Notes under the pieces: generated by a model
What the model saw: only the letters and a program-made list of their open reading frames with translations
Databases searched by the model: none
Told to the model about the DNA's origin: nothing
Shown here: piece by piece, positions 14,865 through 22,247 of the stretch
Layout of the letters: each line of letters starts with the position of its first letter
Numbering within the stretch: position 1 is the first letter of the stretch
From: Bacteroidota bacterium
GTDB lineage: Bacteria > Bacteroidota > Bacteroidia > Flavobacteriales_F > PHOS-HE28
DNA: 33,015 nt
Direction of reading: 5' to 3'
Assembly (NCBI GenBank): GCA_018266685.1
Contig: JAFDZY010000209.1
Coordinates: 1-33,015 of the forward strand
Translations under genes and position numbers: made by a program

Positions 14865-15806
14865 TTAGGCTAGTTTCCCGCCTGGAGGAATGGAAGGAAC
14901 GAAGGTAGGTTTGCCCGGCGAGGGCGTTTCCTGTTGGATCAGGTCCCCCAATTCCTTCATCCGTTGCGGTTTGATCAGTGGCCCCAGGCTGTCAAGGTAC
15001 GGCATTGGATAGTCCTTGCGGTAGATCTCGAAATCACCCGCGTGGTCGCGGAAGCTTTTCAGCGGCTGCCCCAGGCGCAGCAGGCCGAGTTCGCGGCTGT
15101 GGCGCACCTTCTCCAGGTTGATCTCGATGGGGATGATCTCCTCGATGTTCTGCGCCTGGTAGATCACGCGCCCTTCCGGCCCGCAGATGATGCTGCGCCC
15201 GCTGCCGCCCGCGTCCAGTCCGTTGATGTCAAAGAAGTAGCATTGGTTCATGGCCGCACTGGCCCTTGCGATGCTCAGTTCGATCTCGCGGTCGATGGTG
15301 CCGGTGAGCGTGGGGTGCAGGATCACCTCGGCACCTTGCACGGCGAGGGTGCGCGTGGTTTCCGGGAACCACATGTCGTAGCAAATGCTCACGCCGAAGC
15401 GGCCCACGTCGGGCACGTCGAAGAGGCAGAATTCATTGCCGGGGGTAACGCCCACTTCGTACGGGTAGAAGGGGAACATCTTGCGGTAGCGCGCCACGAT
15501 CTTGCCCGTGGGATCGATCACGCTGGCCACGTTGTAGATCTTGCCGTCCACCTTGTGGAACACCGAACCGGGCAGCAGCCACACCTTGTGCCGGGCGGCC
15601 AGCTCCTGCATGGGTTCCTCAAAATCCTCGATACGGTCGTGGGCAAAATGCGTGAGCGGCCCGTAGGCGCAGAGCTCGCTGAACAGCACCATGTCCACCC
15701 AAGGGTAGAGGTTCATGAGGATGCCCAGCTTGAGCTTCATGGCCTCCACGTTGCTGTAGGAGGCGCTGACGCGCATCTGGATGCCGGCGATGGAGAAGGG
15801 TTTCAT
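14865..15806 (-). CDS. Carbon-nitrogen hydrolase (nitrilase superfamily amidase)
   Basis: A 313-residue member of the nitrilase/amidase superfamily, hydrolysing a non-peptide C-N bond. The catalytic triad is visible: E44 in LFSELCAYGP, K109 in RYRKMFPFYPYE, and C142 in VSICYDMWFPE. Further family features are LLPGSVFHKVDGKIYNVASVID and RASAAMNQCYFFDINGLDAGGSGRSIICGPEGRVIYQA. Relatives include N-carbamoylputrescine amidase and omega-amidase; the exact branch is not clear. Beyond residue 250 it has an extended C-terminus ending in a Pro-rich stretch. It lies 48 nt downstream of the class III aminotransferase on the same strand, separated by a perfect 10-bp hairpin, so the two are probably cotranscribed. 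The context suggests an amide of a diamine or omega-amino acid as substrate (inference). Confidence 0.9.
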   Translation of the reverse strand: MKPFSIAGIQMRVSASYSNVEAMKLKLGILMNLYPWVDMVLFSELCAYGPLTHFAHDRIEDFEEPMQELAARHKVWLLPGSVFHKVDGKIYNVASVIDPTGKIVARYRKMFPFYPYEVGVTPGNEFCLFDVPDVGRFGVSICYDMWFPETTRTLAVQGAEVILHPTLTGTIDREIELSIARASAAMNQCYFFDINGLDAGGSGRSIICGPEGRVIYQAQNIEEIIPIEINLEKVRHSRELGLLRLGQPLKSFRDHAGDFEIYRKDYPMPYLDSLGPLIKPQRMKELGDLIQQETPSPGKPTFVPSIPPGGKLA

Positions 15807-15825
15807 TGCTGTTGGTCAGGGGTGG

Positions 15826-15848
15826 CAGTCGACCCGGTGGGTCGACTG
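15826..15848. repeat. Intercistronic perfect hairpin between aminotransferase and hydrolase genes
   Basis: CAGTCGACCC and GGGTCGACTG form a perfect 10-bp stem around a 3-nt loop. No U-run follows in the minus-strand direction, so it is not a standard intrinsic terminator. It could stabilise the upstream transcript end, tune expression, or be a protein-binding dyad. Confidence 0.6.
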
Positions 15849-15854
15849 TACAGC

Positions 15855-17168
15855 TCAGGCTGCGCAGATCTTGTCCAGCTCCTCCTCCATGATGTCCAGG
15901 CCCTTGTTCAGCAGTTCGTCGCTGATCACCAAGGGGCTGAGGATGCGGATCACGTTCTTGTCGGTGCCCGCGGTGATCACCACCAAGCCGCGCTTGGCGC
16001 AGGCGTTCATCAGCTTGGTGCAGGTGTCGGCATCAGGCTTTAGCGGGTCGCGGCCCGTGTTGAACTCCATGGCCAGCATGGCGCCCAAGCCGCGCACGTC
16101 GCCGATGCAATCGTGCTTGGCCTTCATCTTCTCAAAGCGCTTGCGCACCACTTCACCCACGTGCCGGCCCTTGGCGTTGATGTCGATCTCCTCCATGTAC
16201 TTGATCGTGGCCAGCGCCGCCACACAGCTCAGCGGGCTGCCGATATAGGTGCCGCCGATGCTGCTGGGGCCCGCTTTGTCCATGATCTCTGCCTTGCCCA
16301 TCACTGCGGCGATCGGCAGGCCGCTGCCCAAGCTCTTGGCCCAGGTGCTCAGGTCCGGCAGCACGCCGAAGTGGCTGTACGCGCTCCACGCGCCGGTGCG
16401 GCCGAAGCCCGCTTGGATCTCGTCGAAGATCAACAGGATGCCGTGCTTATCGCACCAGTTGCGCAGGCCCTCCACGTAGGCTTTGGGCGCCACGTTGAAG
16501 CCGCCCTCGCCCTGCACCAGCTCAATGATCACGCAGGCCAGCTGCTTGGGGTCCACCAGGTTGTGTGAGAGTTCCTCCAAGCGGTGCAGTTCGCTTTTCA
16601 CGAATTCAGCCTCGCTGCGCCCCGCGCCGTAGTGGAAGAAATTGGGGAATTGGGTGCGGTACACCTCCGGCGCGAACGGCCCGCAGCCCGGCTTGTAGCC
16701 CACCTTGCTGGTGAGCGTCATGGCCATCATGGTGCGGCCGTGGAACGCATCGGTGAAGCAGAGCACGCCTTGGCGGCCGGTGGCCTGGCGGGCGATCTTG
16801 ATGGCGTTCTCCACCGCTTCCGCGCCGGTGCTCACCAGCAACGTTTTGGCGGGCGTGCCGTGGGGCATCAGGCCGTTGAGCTTCTCGCATAGGGCGATGT
16901 ATGGCTCATAACTGGCCACATTGAAGCTGACGTGCAGGAACTTTTCGGCCTGCTCCTGGATGGCCTTTACCACGGGTGGCGGGCAGTGGCCGGCGTTCAC
17001 CACGCCGATGCCCCCGGCGAAGTCGATCAGCTCGTTGCCATCGGCATCGGTGATGGTGGCCCCTTCGGCCTTCACGGCGGTGGCGTTGTTGAAGAGGCCC
17101 ACGCCGTTAGGAATGGCGGACTTACGGCGGGCGAGCAGCTCCTGGCTGCGGGTCATTTGTTCGGTCAT
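15855..17168 (-). CDS. Class III aminotransferase (4-aminobutyrate aminotransferase type)
   Basis: A 437-residue class III PLP aminotransferase, closest in motif content to GABA:2-oxoglutarate aminotransferases (GabT), moving an omega-amino group to a keto acid to leave a semialdehyde. Seen: STGAEAVENAIKIAR (113-127, PLP phosphate binding), CFTDAFHGRTMMAMTLT, ELVQGEGGF, IFDEIQAGFGRTG (D249 to the pyridine N, Q252), PLP lysine K278 in WAKSLGSGLP, and GGTYIGSPLSCVAALATI. The frame opens at 17222, but the ATG at 17168 starts the family sequence (MTEQMTRSQELLARRKSAIPNGV) and a GATCTTTG -7-like element precedes it. Length is normal. Substrate may be GABA, 5-aminovalerate or a related omega-amine. 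Downstream partner: a carbon-nitrogen hydrolase. Confidence 0.92.
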   Translation of the reverse strand: MTEQMTRSQELLARRKSAIPNGVGLFNNATAVKAEGATITDADGNELIDFAGGIGVVNAGHCPPPVVKAIQEQAEKFLHVSFNVASYEPYIALCEKLNGLMPHGTPAKTLLVSTGAEAVENAIKIARQATGRQGVLCFTDAFHGRTMMAMTLTSKVGYKPGCGPFAPEVYRTQFPNFFHYGAGRSEAEFVKSELHRLEELSHNLVDPKQLACVIIELVQGEGGFNVAPKAYVEGLRNWCDKHGILLIFDEIQAGFGRTGAWSAYSHFGVLPDLSTWAKSLGSGLPIAAVMGKAEIMDKAGPSSIGGTYIGSPLSCVAALATIKYMEEIDINAKGRHVGEVVRKRFEKMKAKHDCIGDVRGLGAMLAMEFNTGRDPLKPDADTCTKLMNACAKRGLVVITAGTDKNVIRILSPLVISDELLNKGLDIMEEELDKICAA

Positions 17169-17293
17169 GTCAGGGAATTCGGCGGCAAAGATCCCCTTTT
17201 CGCCGCAAGTGACCAAAGTCATTGCCGGTGCGGGCCGCCAAGCAGTGGCTTCACGGGTTTCCCGCGATGCGGGATCTCGTTCCTTTGCAGCCC

Positions 17294-17524
17294 ATGCCCA
17301 CGCTCCGATTCCACTGGGATTTCCTCGGTCCTGACGCGCCCATCACCGCGAAGCACTTTTGCCATCACTTGGAGGAGTTCTGTGAACTGCACAAGATCGC
17401 CGAACAACGCACCTTTACCACCGATCTGCAGGGGCGTTCCGTGGCCTCGTTGGAATGTGATGAACAGCACATGCTTTTAGTGAGGGATCTGCTGCGGCCC
17501 AAGCGGGCGGAAAGGCTGGGGTGA
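17294..17524 (+). CDS. Conserved small protein of unknown function (76 aa)
   Basis: A 76-residue soluble protein beginning PTLRFHWDFLGPDAPITAKHFCHHLEEFC and ending with a conserved-looking ASLECDEQHMLLVRDLLRPKRAERLG. I do not recognise a named domain; the several His and Cys residues (HFCHH, CELHK, CDEQH) could bind metal, but this is a guess. ATG 17294 is preferred over 17222: a TTCCTTTG element (7 of 8 to TAnnTTTG, 17280-17287) ends 6 nt before it. The gene is divergent from the aminotransferase and converges with the aldehyde dehydrogenase, leaving 10 nt. Confidence 0.65.
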   Translation: MPTLRFHWDFLGPDAPITAKHFCHHLEEFCELHKIAEQRTFTTDLQGRSVASLECDEQHMLLVRDLLRPKRAERLG

Positions 17525-17534
17525 GCAACCTTGA

Positions 17535-18938
17535 TCACCCCATCACCCACCGCAGCACCTTCTCCTTCCACGTTGAATAGGGCGGATAGTGTACACCGGG
17601 TTCCGGCAGCAGCCGGGAGGCCGTCACCAAGCCTTGGATGTGGCTGAACACCTCGAAGCTGCGCTTGCCATGGTAGCACCCCATGCCGCTGGTACCCACA
17701 CCGCCCAAGGGCAAATGTGGATTCCCGAAGTGCAGCAGGCAGTGGTTGATGCAACCGCCGCCAAAGGCGATGCGTTCCGTGAAGAAACGCTGCACGGAAC
17801 GGGTGCGTGAAAAGACATACATCGCCAAGGGCGTGGGGTTCCGTGCTACCGTTGCCAACACTTCTTCCGGCTCCTCCCATGGGATCACTGGCAACACCGG
17901 CCCGAAGATCTCCTCTTGCATCACCATACTTTCCATCGGTAAATCCGTGAGCACCGCGGGTGTGATGTAGCGCTCTGCCGGATCCGCCTGCCCGCCGAAG
18001 AGAACCCTTCCTTCCGCCAGGTAGCGCTTTACCCGCTGAAAATGCTTGTCGTTCACCATGCGGGCGAAGTGGGGCGAGCGTCGCGGGTCCTTCCCGAAGA
18101 AAGTCGTGGTATGCTTGGACAGGGCGGCCAGGAAGGCATCCATCACATCGGCATGCACCAGGGCGTAGTCCGTGGCGATGCAGGTTTGCCCGGCGTTGAA
18201 GAACTTGCTCCAGGCGATGCGTTTGGCAGCGAGGTCCACGTTGGCGCTGCGGTCCACTATGGCGGGGCTTTTGCCGCCGAGTTCCAAGGTGACGGGTACC
18301 AGCTGCGGGGCAGCCATGGTCAGGATCTTGCGTCCCACGGCCGGGCTACCGGTGAAGAAGATGTGGTCGAAGCGGAAGGCTTCCATCATCGGCGGGATCA
18401 CATCGGCCCCCGGGCCTTGCACCACCAGCACCTGTTCCGTGCGGAAGGCTTCCACGATGATCTTCTCCAGCACGGCGGCGGTGTGCGGGGTCTCCTCACT
18501 AGGCTTCACCACGGCGCAGTTGCCCGCGGCGATGGCGCCCACCAAGGGCGACAAAACCAGTAGGGCGGGATAGTTCCACGGTGCGATGATCAGCACCACG
18601 CCCAAGGGTTGCGGATGAATGTTGCTATTGGCGGGCCAAAGGGCCAAGGGCGTGGGCACGTGTTCTGGACGCATCCAGTCGCGCAGGTTCGCCAAGGCAA
18701 GATCGATTTCGGCATGCACCAGGCCGATGTCCGCCATGTACGCCTCAAAGCGCGGCTTGCGCATGTCGGCATGCATGACGGCGAGGAGCTCCTCTTCATG
18801 CTTCCGTAAGGAGCGTTTGAGTGCTTTCAGCGCGTTGTGGCGCGCGGAATACGAGCGGGTGGCACGGCTGTGGAAGTGGGAGCGGAGGGCATGGAGCCGA
18901 GATAGTGGAACGGCGGAATTATTGGTGGTGCCGGGCAT
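17535..18938 (-). CDS. Class 3-type aldehyde dehydrogenase
   Basis: A 467-residue aldehyde dehydrogenase of the shorter class 3 type (as in fatty-aldehyde or coniferyl-aldehyde dehydrogenases). Key positions: N122 in IAPWNYP, K145 in AVVKPSEETP, FFTGSPAVG (194-202), catalytic E219 in LELGGKSPAIVD, nucleophile C253 in FFNAGQTCIATDY, and the C-terminal FGNPHLPLGGVGTSGMGCYHGKRSFEVFSH. The class 3 family usually acts on medium/long-chain or aromatic aldehydes, so a role with amino-aldehydes from the neighbouring aminotransferase is only possible. ATG 18938 is preceded by TATCTTCA with 12-nt spacing. A C-terminal hydrophobic anchor, present in some class 3 enzymes, is not evident. Confidence 0.93.
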   Translation of the reverse strand: MPGTTNNSAVPLSRLHALRSHFHSRATRSYSARHNALKALKRSLRKHEEELLAVMHADMRKPRFEAYMADIGLVHAEIDLALANLRDWMRPEHVPTPLALWPANSNIHPQPLGVVLIIAPWNYPALLVLSPLVGAIAAGNCAVVKPSEETPHTAAVLEKIIVEAFRTEQVLVVQGPGADVIPPMMEAFRFDHIFFTGSPAVGRKILTMAAPQLVPVTLELGGKSPAIVDRSANVDLAAKRIAWSKFFNAGQTCIATDYALVHADVMDAFLAALSKHTTTFFGKDPRRSPHFARMVNDKHFQRVKRYLAEGRVLFGGQADPAERYITPAVLTDLPMESMVMQEEIFGPVLPVIPWEEPEEVLATVARNPTPLAMYVFSRTRSVQRFFTERIAFGGGCINHCLLHFGNPHLPLGGVGTSGMGCYHGKRSFEVFSHIQGLVTASRLLPEPGVHYPPYSTWKEKVLRWVMG

Positions 18939-18942
18939 TGGG

Positions 18943-18950
18943 TGAAGATA
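18943..18950 (-). promoter_or_regulatory. Putative -7 element 12 nt before the class 3 aldehyde dehydrogenase start
   Basis: TATCTTCA, then CCCA, then ATG. It has the same 12-nt geometry as at cvpA and 3227, with two mismatches to TAnnTTTG. Confidence 0.3.
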
Positions 18951-19238
18951 GGGGGCGCGGCATCAAGAAGGAGGCGGGCGGAGGCCCTATGTGAGGAACG
19001 CACTCGGCAAACAGCCGAGCGCGGGCTTATGGCGATGGGTGAAGCTAGGGAGCTGGGCAGTGAGGTCCGCTGGCTGCGAGCGTCTCAGCCAGCATTAAGC
19101 ATTCAAGGTCTGCTGCACGCCTTCGTGAAGACCCTATGGACCGCACAGCGCGAGTCCTTGATGGAACTACTAACAAAGCACGAGCTGAGAGGCGGGGAGT
19201 GCACTACGCATGCCCACTACGCCCACCTGATCTATTCA
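18951..19238. other. Gene-free interval with two perfect hairpins
   Basis: No protein gene with a convincing sequence was found here; the plus-strand frame from 18942 runs into the antisense of the next gene and has no family-like content. Two perfect inverted repeats stand out: CTCGGC-AAACA-GCCGAG at 19003-19019 and GCTGGCTG-(9 nt)-CAGCCAGC at 19069-19093. Neither is followed by a T-run. The interval could hold a structured RNA, but no known RNA family signature was recognised. Confidence 0.4.
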
Positions 19239-19847
19239 TCACTTCGGATCGAAACCCGTGACCACGTAATACGGTCGGTAGGTACGACTCAAAGGGTCGA
19301 AAAGCTCATCCGGTCTATAGTGCCATTCCCCGGTTTTGCCCCGGCCTTGGTCCGGGCTGCGCAGGATGCCATCCACTCCTTTGGCTTGGCCAAGCAATAA
19401 AAGGTCCAGTGTTCGGCCATCCTCTGCCAGGATTGCCAAGGTGAGAAACTGCCCGGGCTTCACTGCTACCAGTTTCCCAATGACAAATAACCCTGGAGAT
19501 GGAGGTGGGTCTTCCACTTTGGTGAGCTGCTCCTTTCGCGACAGCAACGTGAAGAAGGCAGGACATATGGCGGCCATCCGTATGCCGATTGTTTTCCCCA
19601 AGGCTTCGGCATCCTGGTCAAAATGGTCCATGTCGAACCCGAATTTGCGCTTGAGTTCCTTCTTGAATGGTGTGGTGCTTTGGATCATGCACGTCCCCAA
19701 TGCTGTTTGGATCTCTGCGATGGATAATGAAGTATCAATGGCCGTGGCACAAGTACAGGTGGCTTCCGCAATATGGTCCATAGCGTCCTGTGCATGGATG
19801 GTTGTAATAGAAAGCAGAAGCAACAGAAGCTGAAGTAGGATGCGCAT
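19239..19847 (-). CDS. Secreted protein of unknown function
   Basis: A 202-residue protein with a strong signal peptide (MRILLQLLLLLLSITTIHA, likely cleaved before QD), so exported to the periplasm or beyond. The mature part has a Cys-rich start (AEATCTCATAIDTSLSIAEIQTALGTCM), a helical middle with IGIRMAAICPAFFTLL, and then, after a Pro-rich linker (EDPPPSPG), a beta-rich C-terminal half (FVIGKLVAVKPGQFLTLAILAEDGRTLDLLLL...YYVVTGFDPK). I recognise no named family. The frame begins at a TTG (19868), but ATG 19847 directly starts the signal peptide. A TACATTGC -7-like element is at 19865-19872. Confidence 0.72.
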   Translation of the reverse strand: MRILLQLLLLLLSITTIHAQDAMDHIAEATCTCATAIDTSLSIAEIQTALGTCMIQSTTPFKKELKRKFGFDMDHFDQDAEALGKTIGIRMAAICPAFFTLLSRKEQLTKVEDPPPSPGLFVIGKLVAVKPGQFLTLAILAEDGRTLDLLLLGQAKGVDGILRSPDQGRGKTGEWHYRPDELFDPLSRTYRPYYVVTGFDPK

Positions 19848-19892
19848 GGATGTGTGATGAAGGCGCAATGTAGCTTGGTAAGTGAGCGCGAG

Positions 19893-20891
19893 TTATGCCG
19901 CCAACACAAAATCCTTCCCCTCCACCAACCCCCACGAAGCCAGGAACTCCGCGATCCGATCTCCGGTGCCGCGCTGCGAAATGAACGAAACGATGAACGC
20001 TTCGCCCGTAGGCGGCAGTGTGTTGTGCGGGATGAAGGCGTACCCCGGAACCTCCCGCGGTTTCACATCGGTGAAGGCGCTGATGGCGATGCCTTCCGCC
20101 TCCAACAAACGCGCCCGTTCCCGGCAGATGTTGCTTGTACCGGCAATGATCACCGGCCGTCCGTCCAGTTCCCGGTGCAGCCATTTGGCAAGCCATTTCA
20201 CCTTGGTGCTGAAAAAGGCTTCCGTGCTATAGTTGGGGTGGTTGCGGCTAAGGCGTTTGGCGTGATCGTTCCACGTGAGCAATTCCTCGGGCAGCTTCGC
20301 GAAGCGCACCCCGGCATCCATCCAGCGCAGCCACAGTTCGTGGTCCTCCGGCAACGGATCGGTTGAGTAGCCTCCGTGTTTTTCCGGCAATTCGCGGCGG
20401 AACATCACGGTGGGGTGTGCGAGCGGCGCATCCACAAAGCGCTTAACGTAGTGCTCGCGCGGTGAGCGGATGGCGTTCTGCCATTGTACGAACCATTGCA
20501 TGCCGCTGCTCTTTTCCACGGTAGTGGCGAAGCGGGTCCGCGTGCCGAGCACACCGACCTCCGGGTGTGCGTCCATGTACGCCACTTGCTGGGCAAGCCG
20601 TTCGGGATGGCTCACATCGTCAGCATCCATGCGGGCGATGTAGCGGCCCAGCGCGTGGTGCAGTCCGGTGTTCAGCGCGTGCGCAATGCCGATGGCCGAC
20701 TCGGTGATCACATGGATGCGCTGATCCCGAATGGCCCAGCGTTGAGCGATCACAAGGCTTTCATACGTGGAGGCGTTGTCGATCAGCAGCAGTTCCCAGT
20801 CGGTGAAGGATTGGGCAGCAATGCTGGCGATGGCGGCATCCAGGGTTGGTGCGGCGTTGCGGAATGGCAGCAACACGGAAACACGTGGCAT
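19893..20891 (-). CDS. Glycosyltransferase family 2 protein
   Basis: A 332-residue GT2 (GT-A fold) glycosyltransferase, transferring a sugar from a nucleotide sugar to an acceptor, probably in surface polysaccharide or glycan synthesis. Motifs: VSVLLPFRNAAPTLDAAIASIAAQSFTDWELLLIDNAS (nucleotide binding), LNTGLHHALGRYIARMDADD with the metal-binding DAD/DD (89-92), and PLPEDHELWLRWMDAG with the ED catalytic-base motif. Residues after about 240 form a second, Rossmann-like unit (RPVIIAGTSNICRERARLLEAEGIAISAFTDVKP), seen in some GT2 proteins and of unclear use. It starts 14 nt after the PIN toxin stop on the same strand and may be read from the toxin-antitoxin transcript. Confidence 0.93.
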   Translation of the reverse strand: MPRVSVLLPFRNAAPTLDAAIASIAAQSFTDWELLLIDNASTYESLVIAQRWAIRDQRIHVITESAIGIAHALNTGLHHALGRYIARMDADDVSHPERLAQQVAYMDAHPEVGVLGTRTRFATTVEKSSGMQWFVQWQNAIRSPREHYVKRFVDAPLAHPTVMFRRELPEKHGGYSTDPLPEDHELWLRWMDAGVRFAKLPEELLTWNDHAKRLSRNHPNYSTEAFFSTKVKWLAKWLHRELDGRPVIIAGTSNICRERARLLEAEGIAISAFTDVKPREVPGYAFIPHNTLPPTGEAFIVSFISQRGTGDRIAEFLASWGLVEGKDFVLAA

Positions 20892-20905
20892 GTACTACGA
20901 CCGGC

Positions 20906-21325
20906 CTATTTGAAAGACCGTAGAAATTCAGCAGGTGCCACAATGCGGATTCCCCGGAACGGATCCAATGCAAGCAGGTCATCGTCACCGGTTACCACGG
21001 CATCGGCCTTTCCATCAATGGCCAAGGACAGTAAATAGTCGTCCTTGGGGTCCCGGCAAACCTCGACACGGGTGATCTGATCGACCAGAAATCCCGTGAG
21101 CCGCAGAAATGCGATGAACCTGTCGGCTCGTTGCGTGGTGATCAACCTTCTGAATTTCGGCCGGTGGAGCACCTCGGTGAGTTCAGCCATCATTTCCTCC
21201 GAAAGCACAGGTATAGCCCTGCCCGTTCGGATGATCACAGGAAGGCTTGAGAACGACCGGGTGAGCATGTAGCTGACCCAGACATTTGTATCAACGACGA
21301 GCCTGGGCCTTCTTGGAAGCTGCAT
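20906..21325 (-). CDS. PIN-domain toxin (putative RNase, COG1569-like)
   Basis: A 139-residue PIN-domain protein, likely the RNase toxin of a type II toxin-antitoxin pair. The acidic metal-binding residues are in place: D12 in LVVDTNVWVS, E48 in EEMMAELTEVLHRPKF, D92/D95/D96 in CRDPKDDYLLSLA, and D114-116 in VVTGDDDLLALDPF. This arrangement (a 'hitherto RPKF' helix and 'RDPKDDYLLSLA') matches the PIN subfamily annotated as putative toxin component. The start ATG at 21325 lies 35 nt inside the end of the antitoxin-like gene upstream, so the two are read together. A GT2 gene follows after 14 nt. Confidence 0.88.
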   Translation of the reverse strand: MQLPRRPRLVVDTNVWVSYMLTRSFSSLPVIIRTGRAIPVLSEEMMAELTEVLHRPKFRRLITTQRADRFIAFLRLTGFLVDQITRVEVCRDPKDDYLLSLAIDGKADAVVTGDDDLLALDPFRGIRIVAPAEFLRSFK

Positions 21326-21533
21326 AGCGTTTTGCCCTTACCGCATCCACCTCCTTGGCCACTTCCTCCAAGGTGAGCTTATCCGTGACCTGGGAACGGA
21401 TCTCGACCAGTACATCTGCCAGATGCTCGTACGGCTTTTTCATCGCCTCAGCCTCAATGACGCCCAAGGCTACGAGTTGCTCGATCAACGCTTCCGCCTT
21501 CTTGGACTTCGCTCGCACCGCGTAGGTCTTCAT
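21291..21533 (-). CDS. Putative antitoxin partner of the PIN toxin
   Basis: An 80-residue, highly charged, helical protein (KTYAVRAKSKKAEALIEQLVALGVIEAEAMKKPYEHLADVLVEIR...) with a basic C-terminus. It is directly upstream of, and overlapping, the PIN gene, which is the usual place and size of the antitoxin. I recognise no named DNA-binding fold, so the function rests on context. Upstream in-frame starts exist (21554, 21701), but ATG 21533 follows a TACCTTTA element with the 12-nt spacing seen at other genes in the window, and extending further would overlap the divergent membrane-protein gene. Confidence 0.72.
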   Translation of the reverse strand: MKTYAVRAKSKKAEALIEQLVALGVIEAEAMKKPYEHLADVLVEIRSQVTDKLTLEEVAKEVDAVRAKRYAASKKAQARR

Positions 21534-21537
21534 GTTG

Positions 21538-21545
21538 TAAAGGTA
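21538..21545 (-). promoter_or_regulatory. Putative -7 element 12 nt before the antitoxin start
   Basis: TACCTTTA (7 of 8 to TAnnTTTG), then CAAC, then ATG. It predicts a leaderless toxin-antitoxin mRNA. Confidence 0.35.
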
Positions 21546-21589
21546 GGGATCCATCAGTCCAAACTGCCACTCGAGTTTGCCTTGTTGAA

Positions 21590-21597
21590 TACATTTG
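21590..21597 (+). promoter_or_regulatory. -7 promoter element (TACATTTG) of the membrane-protein gene
   Basis: Exact TAnnTTTG match, 20 nt before ATG 21618. It is divergent from the antitoxin promoter, with about 45 bp between them. Confidence 0.5.
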
Positions 21598-21617
21598 ACT
21601 TCCAACCCACCACCAGC

Positions 21618-22181
21618 ATGACCAACACCGAACAGCGCAAACTCATCCGCAGCAAGATCGAATCCGGAGCCAGCCCACAGCAGGTATATGATGAACTGCA
21701 CGGGCCGGGCAATGCGGCGGATGAAGAATTGGCGGACATGGTGCGCGAAGTGCCAACCCTGGAGCGGCGTGCGCAGTACCGTGCGCAGCAGTGGGCACTG
21801 CTGGGCCTGCTATTGCTGGACGTGGCTTGGAAGCTGGGTGTGGCATTACCCGCCGATGCTCAACGAGGCTGGCCGGGCATCGTCTTTCAATCCGCCTTTA
21901 CAGCTGCCATCCTTTTCATCCTTTGGGATGTGGCGCGCTTTGGGCGAAGAGCCCACAGCACGGCGGCCGTCATCGCATTCGTGCAACTGACCTACCCCAT
22001 AGGCCCGGCAACGGACATCGGGGCGAAGGACGTGCTGATGACGGTGGTGTTCGCCGCTGCGGCGCTCTTGGGGTGGTACCTGCAGCGCAAGCTCACGCCG
22101 GACTACATTTTCCTCAAGGAGCAGTACGTGAACGCCGATGGCCAGGCCCGGCTGAGGAAGTTGGTAAGATTCGGAGATTGA
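21618..22181 (+). CDS. Membrane protein of unknown function
   Basis: A 187-residue protein. A soluble helical N-terminus (TNTEQRKLIRSKIESGASPQQVYDELHGPGNAADEELADMVREVPTLERR) is followed by about four membrane helices: QWALLGLLLLDVAWKLGVAL, IVFQSAFTAAILFILWDVARF, TAAVIAFVQLTYPIGPATDI and VLMTVVFAAAALLGWYLQRKL. A short charged tail ends the protein. The N-terminal segment has the pattern of a 'SHOCT-like' or small-helical interaction motif, but no family could be named. ATG 21618 is chosen over 21423 because the upstream part is antisense to the antitoxin gene and a perfect -7 element sits just before it. Confidence 0.75.
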   Translation: MTNTEQRKLIRSKIESGASPQQVYDELHGPGNAADEELADMVREVPTLERRAQYRAQQWALLGLLLLDVAWKLGVALPADAQRGWPGIVFQSAFTAAILFILWDVARFGRRAHSTAAVIAFVQLTYPIGPATDIGAKDVLMTVVFAAAALLGWYLQRKLTPDYIFLKEQYVNADGQARLRKLVRFGD

Positions 22182-22247
22182 ACCAAAGTGTAAACCGGCG
22201 AATCACCGGAGTTGGGTTATTCTCGCAACCCAAATGAATTTCTGCCC

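Noticed and set aside
15826-15848. Rho-independent terminator
   Set aside because: No T-run follows the stem in either direction.
18942-19400. Plus-strand 152-codon open frame
   Set aside because: Its second half is antisense to the secreted-protein gene and the first half has no family-like content.
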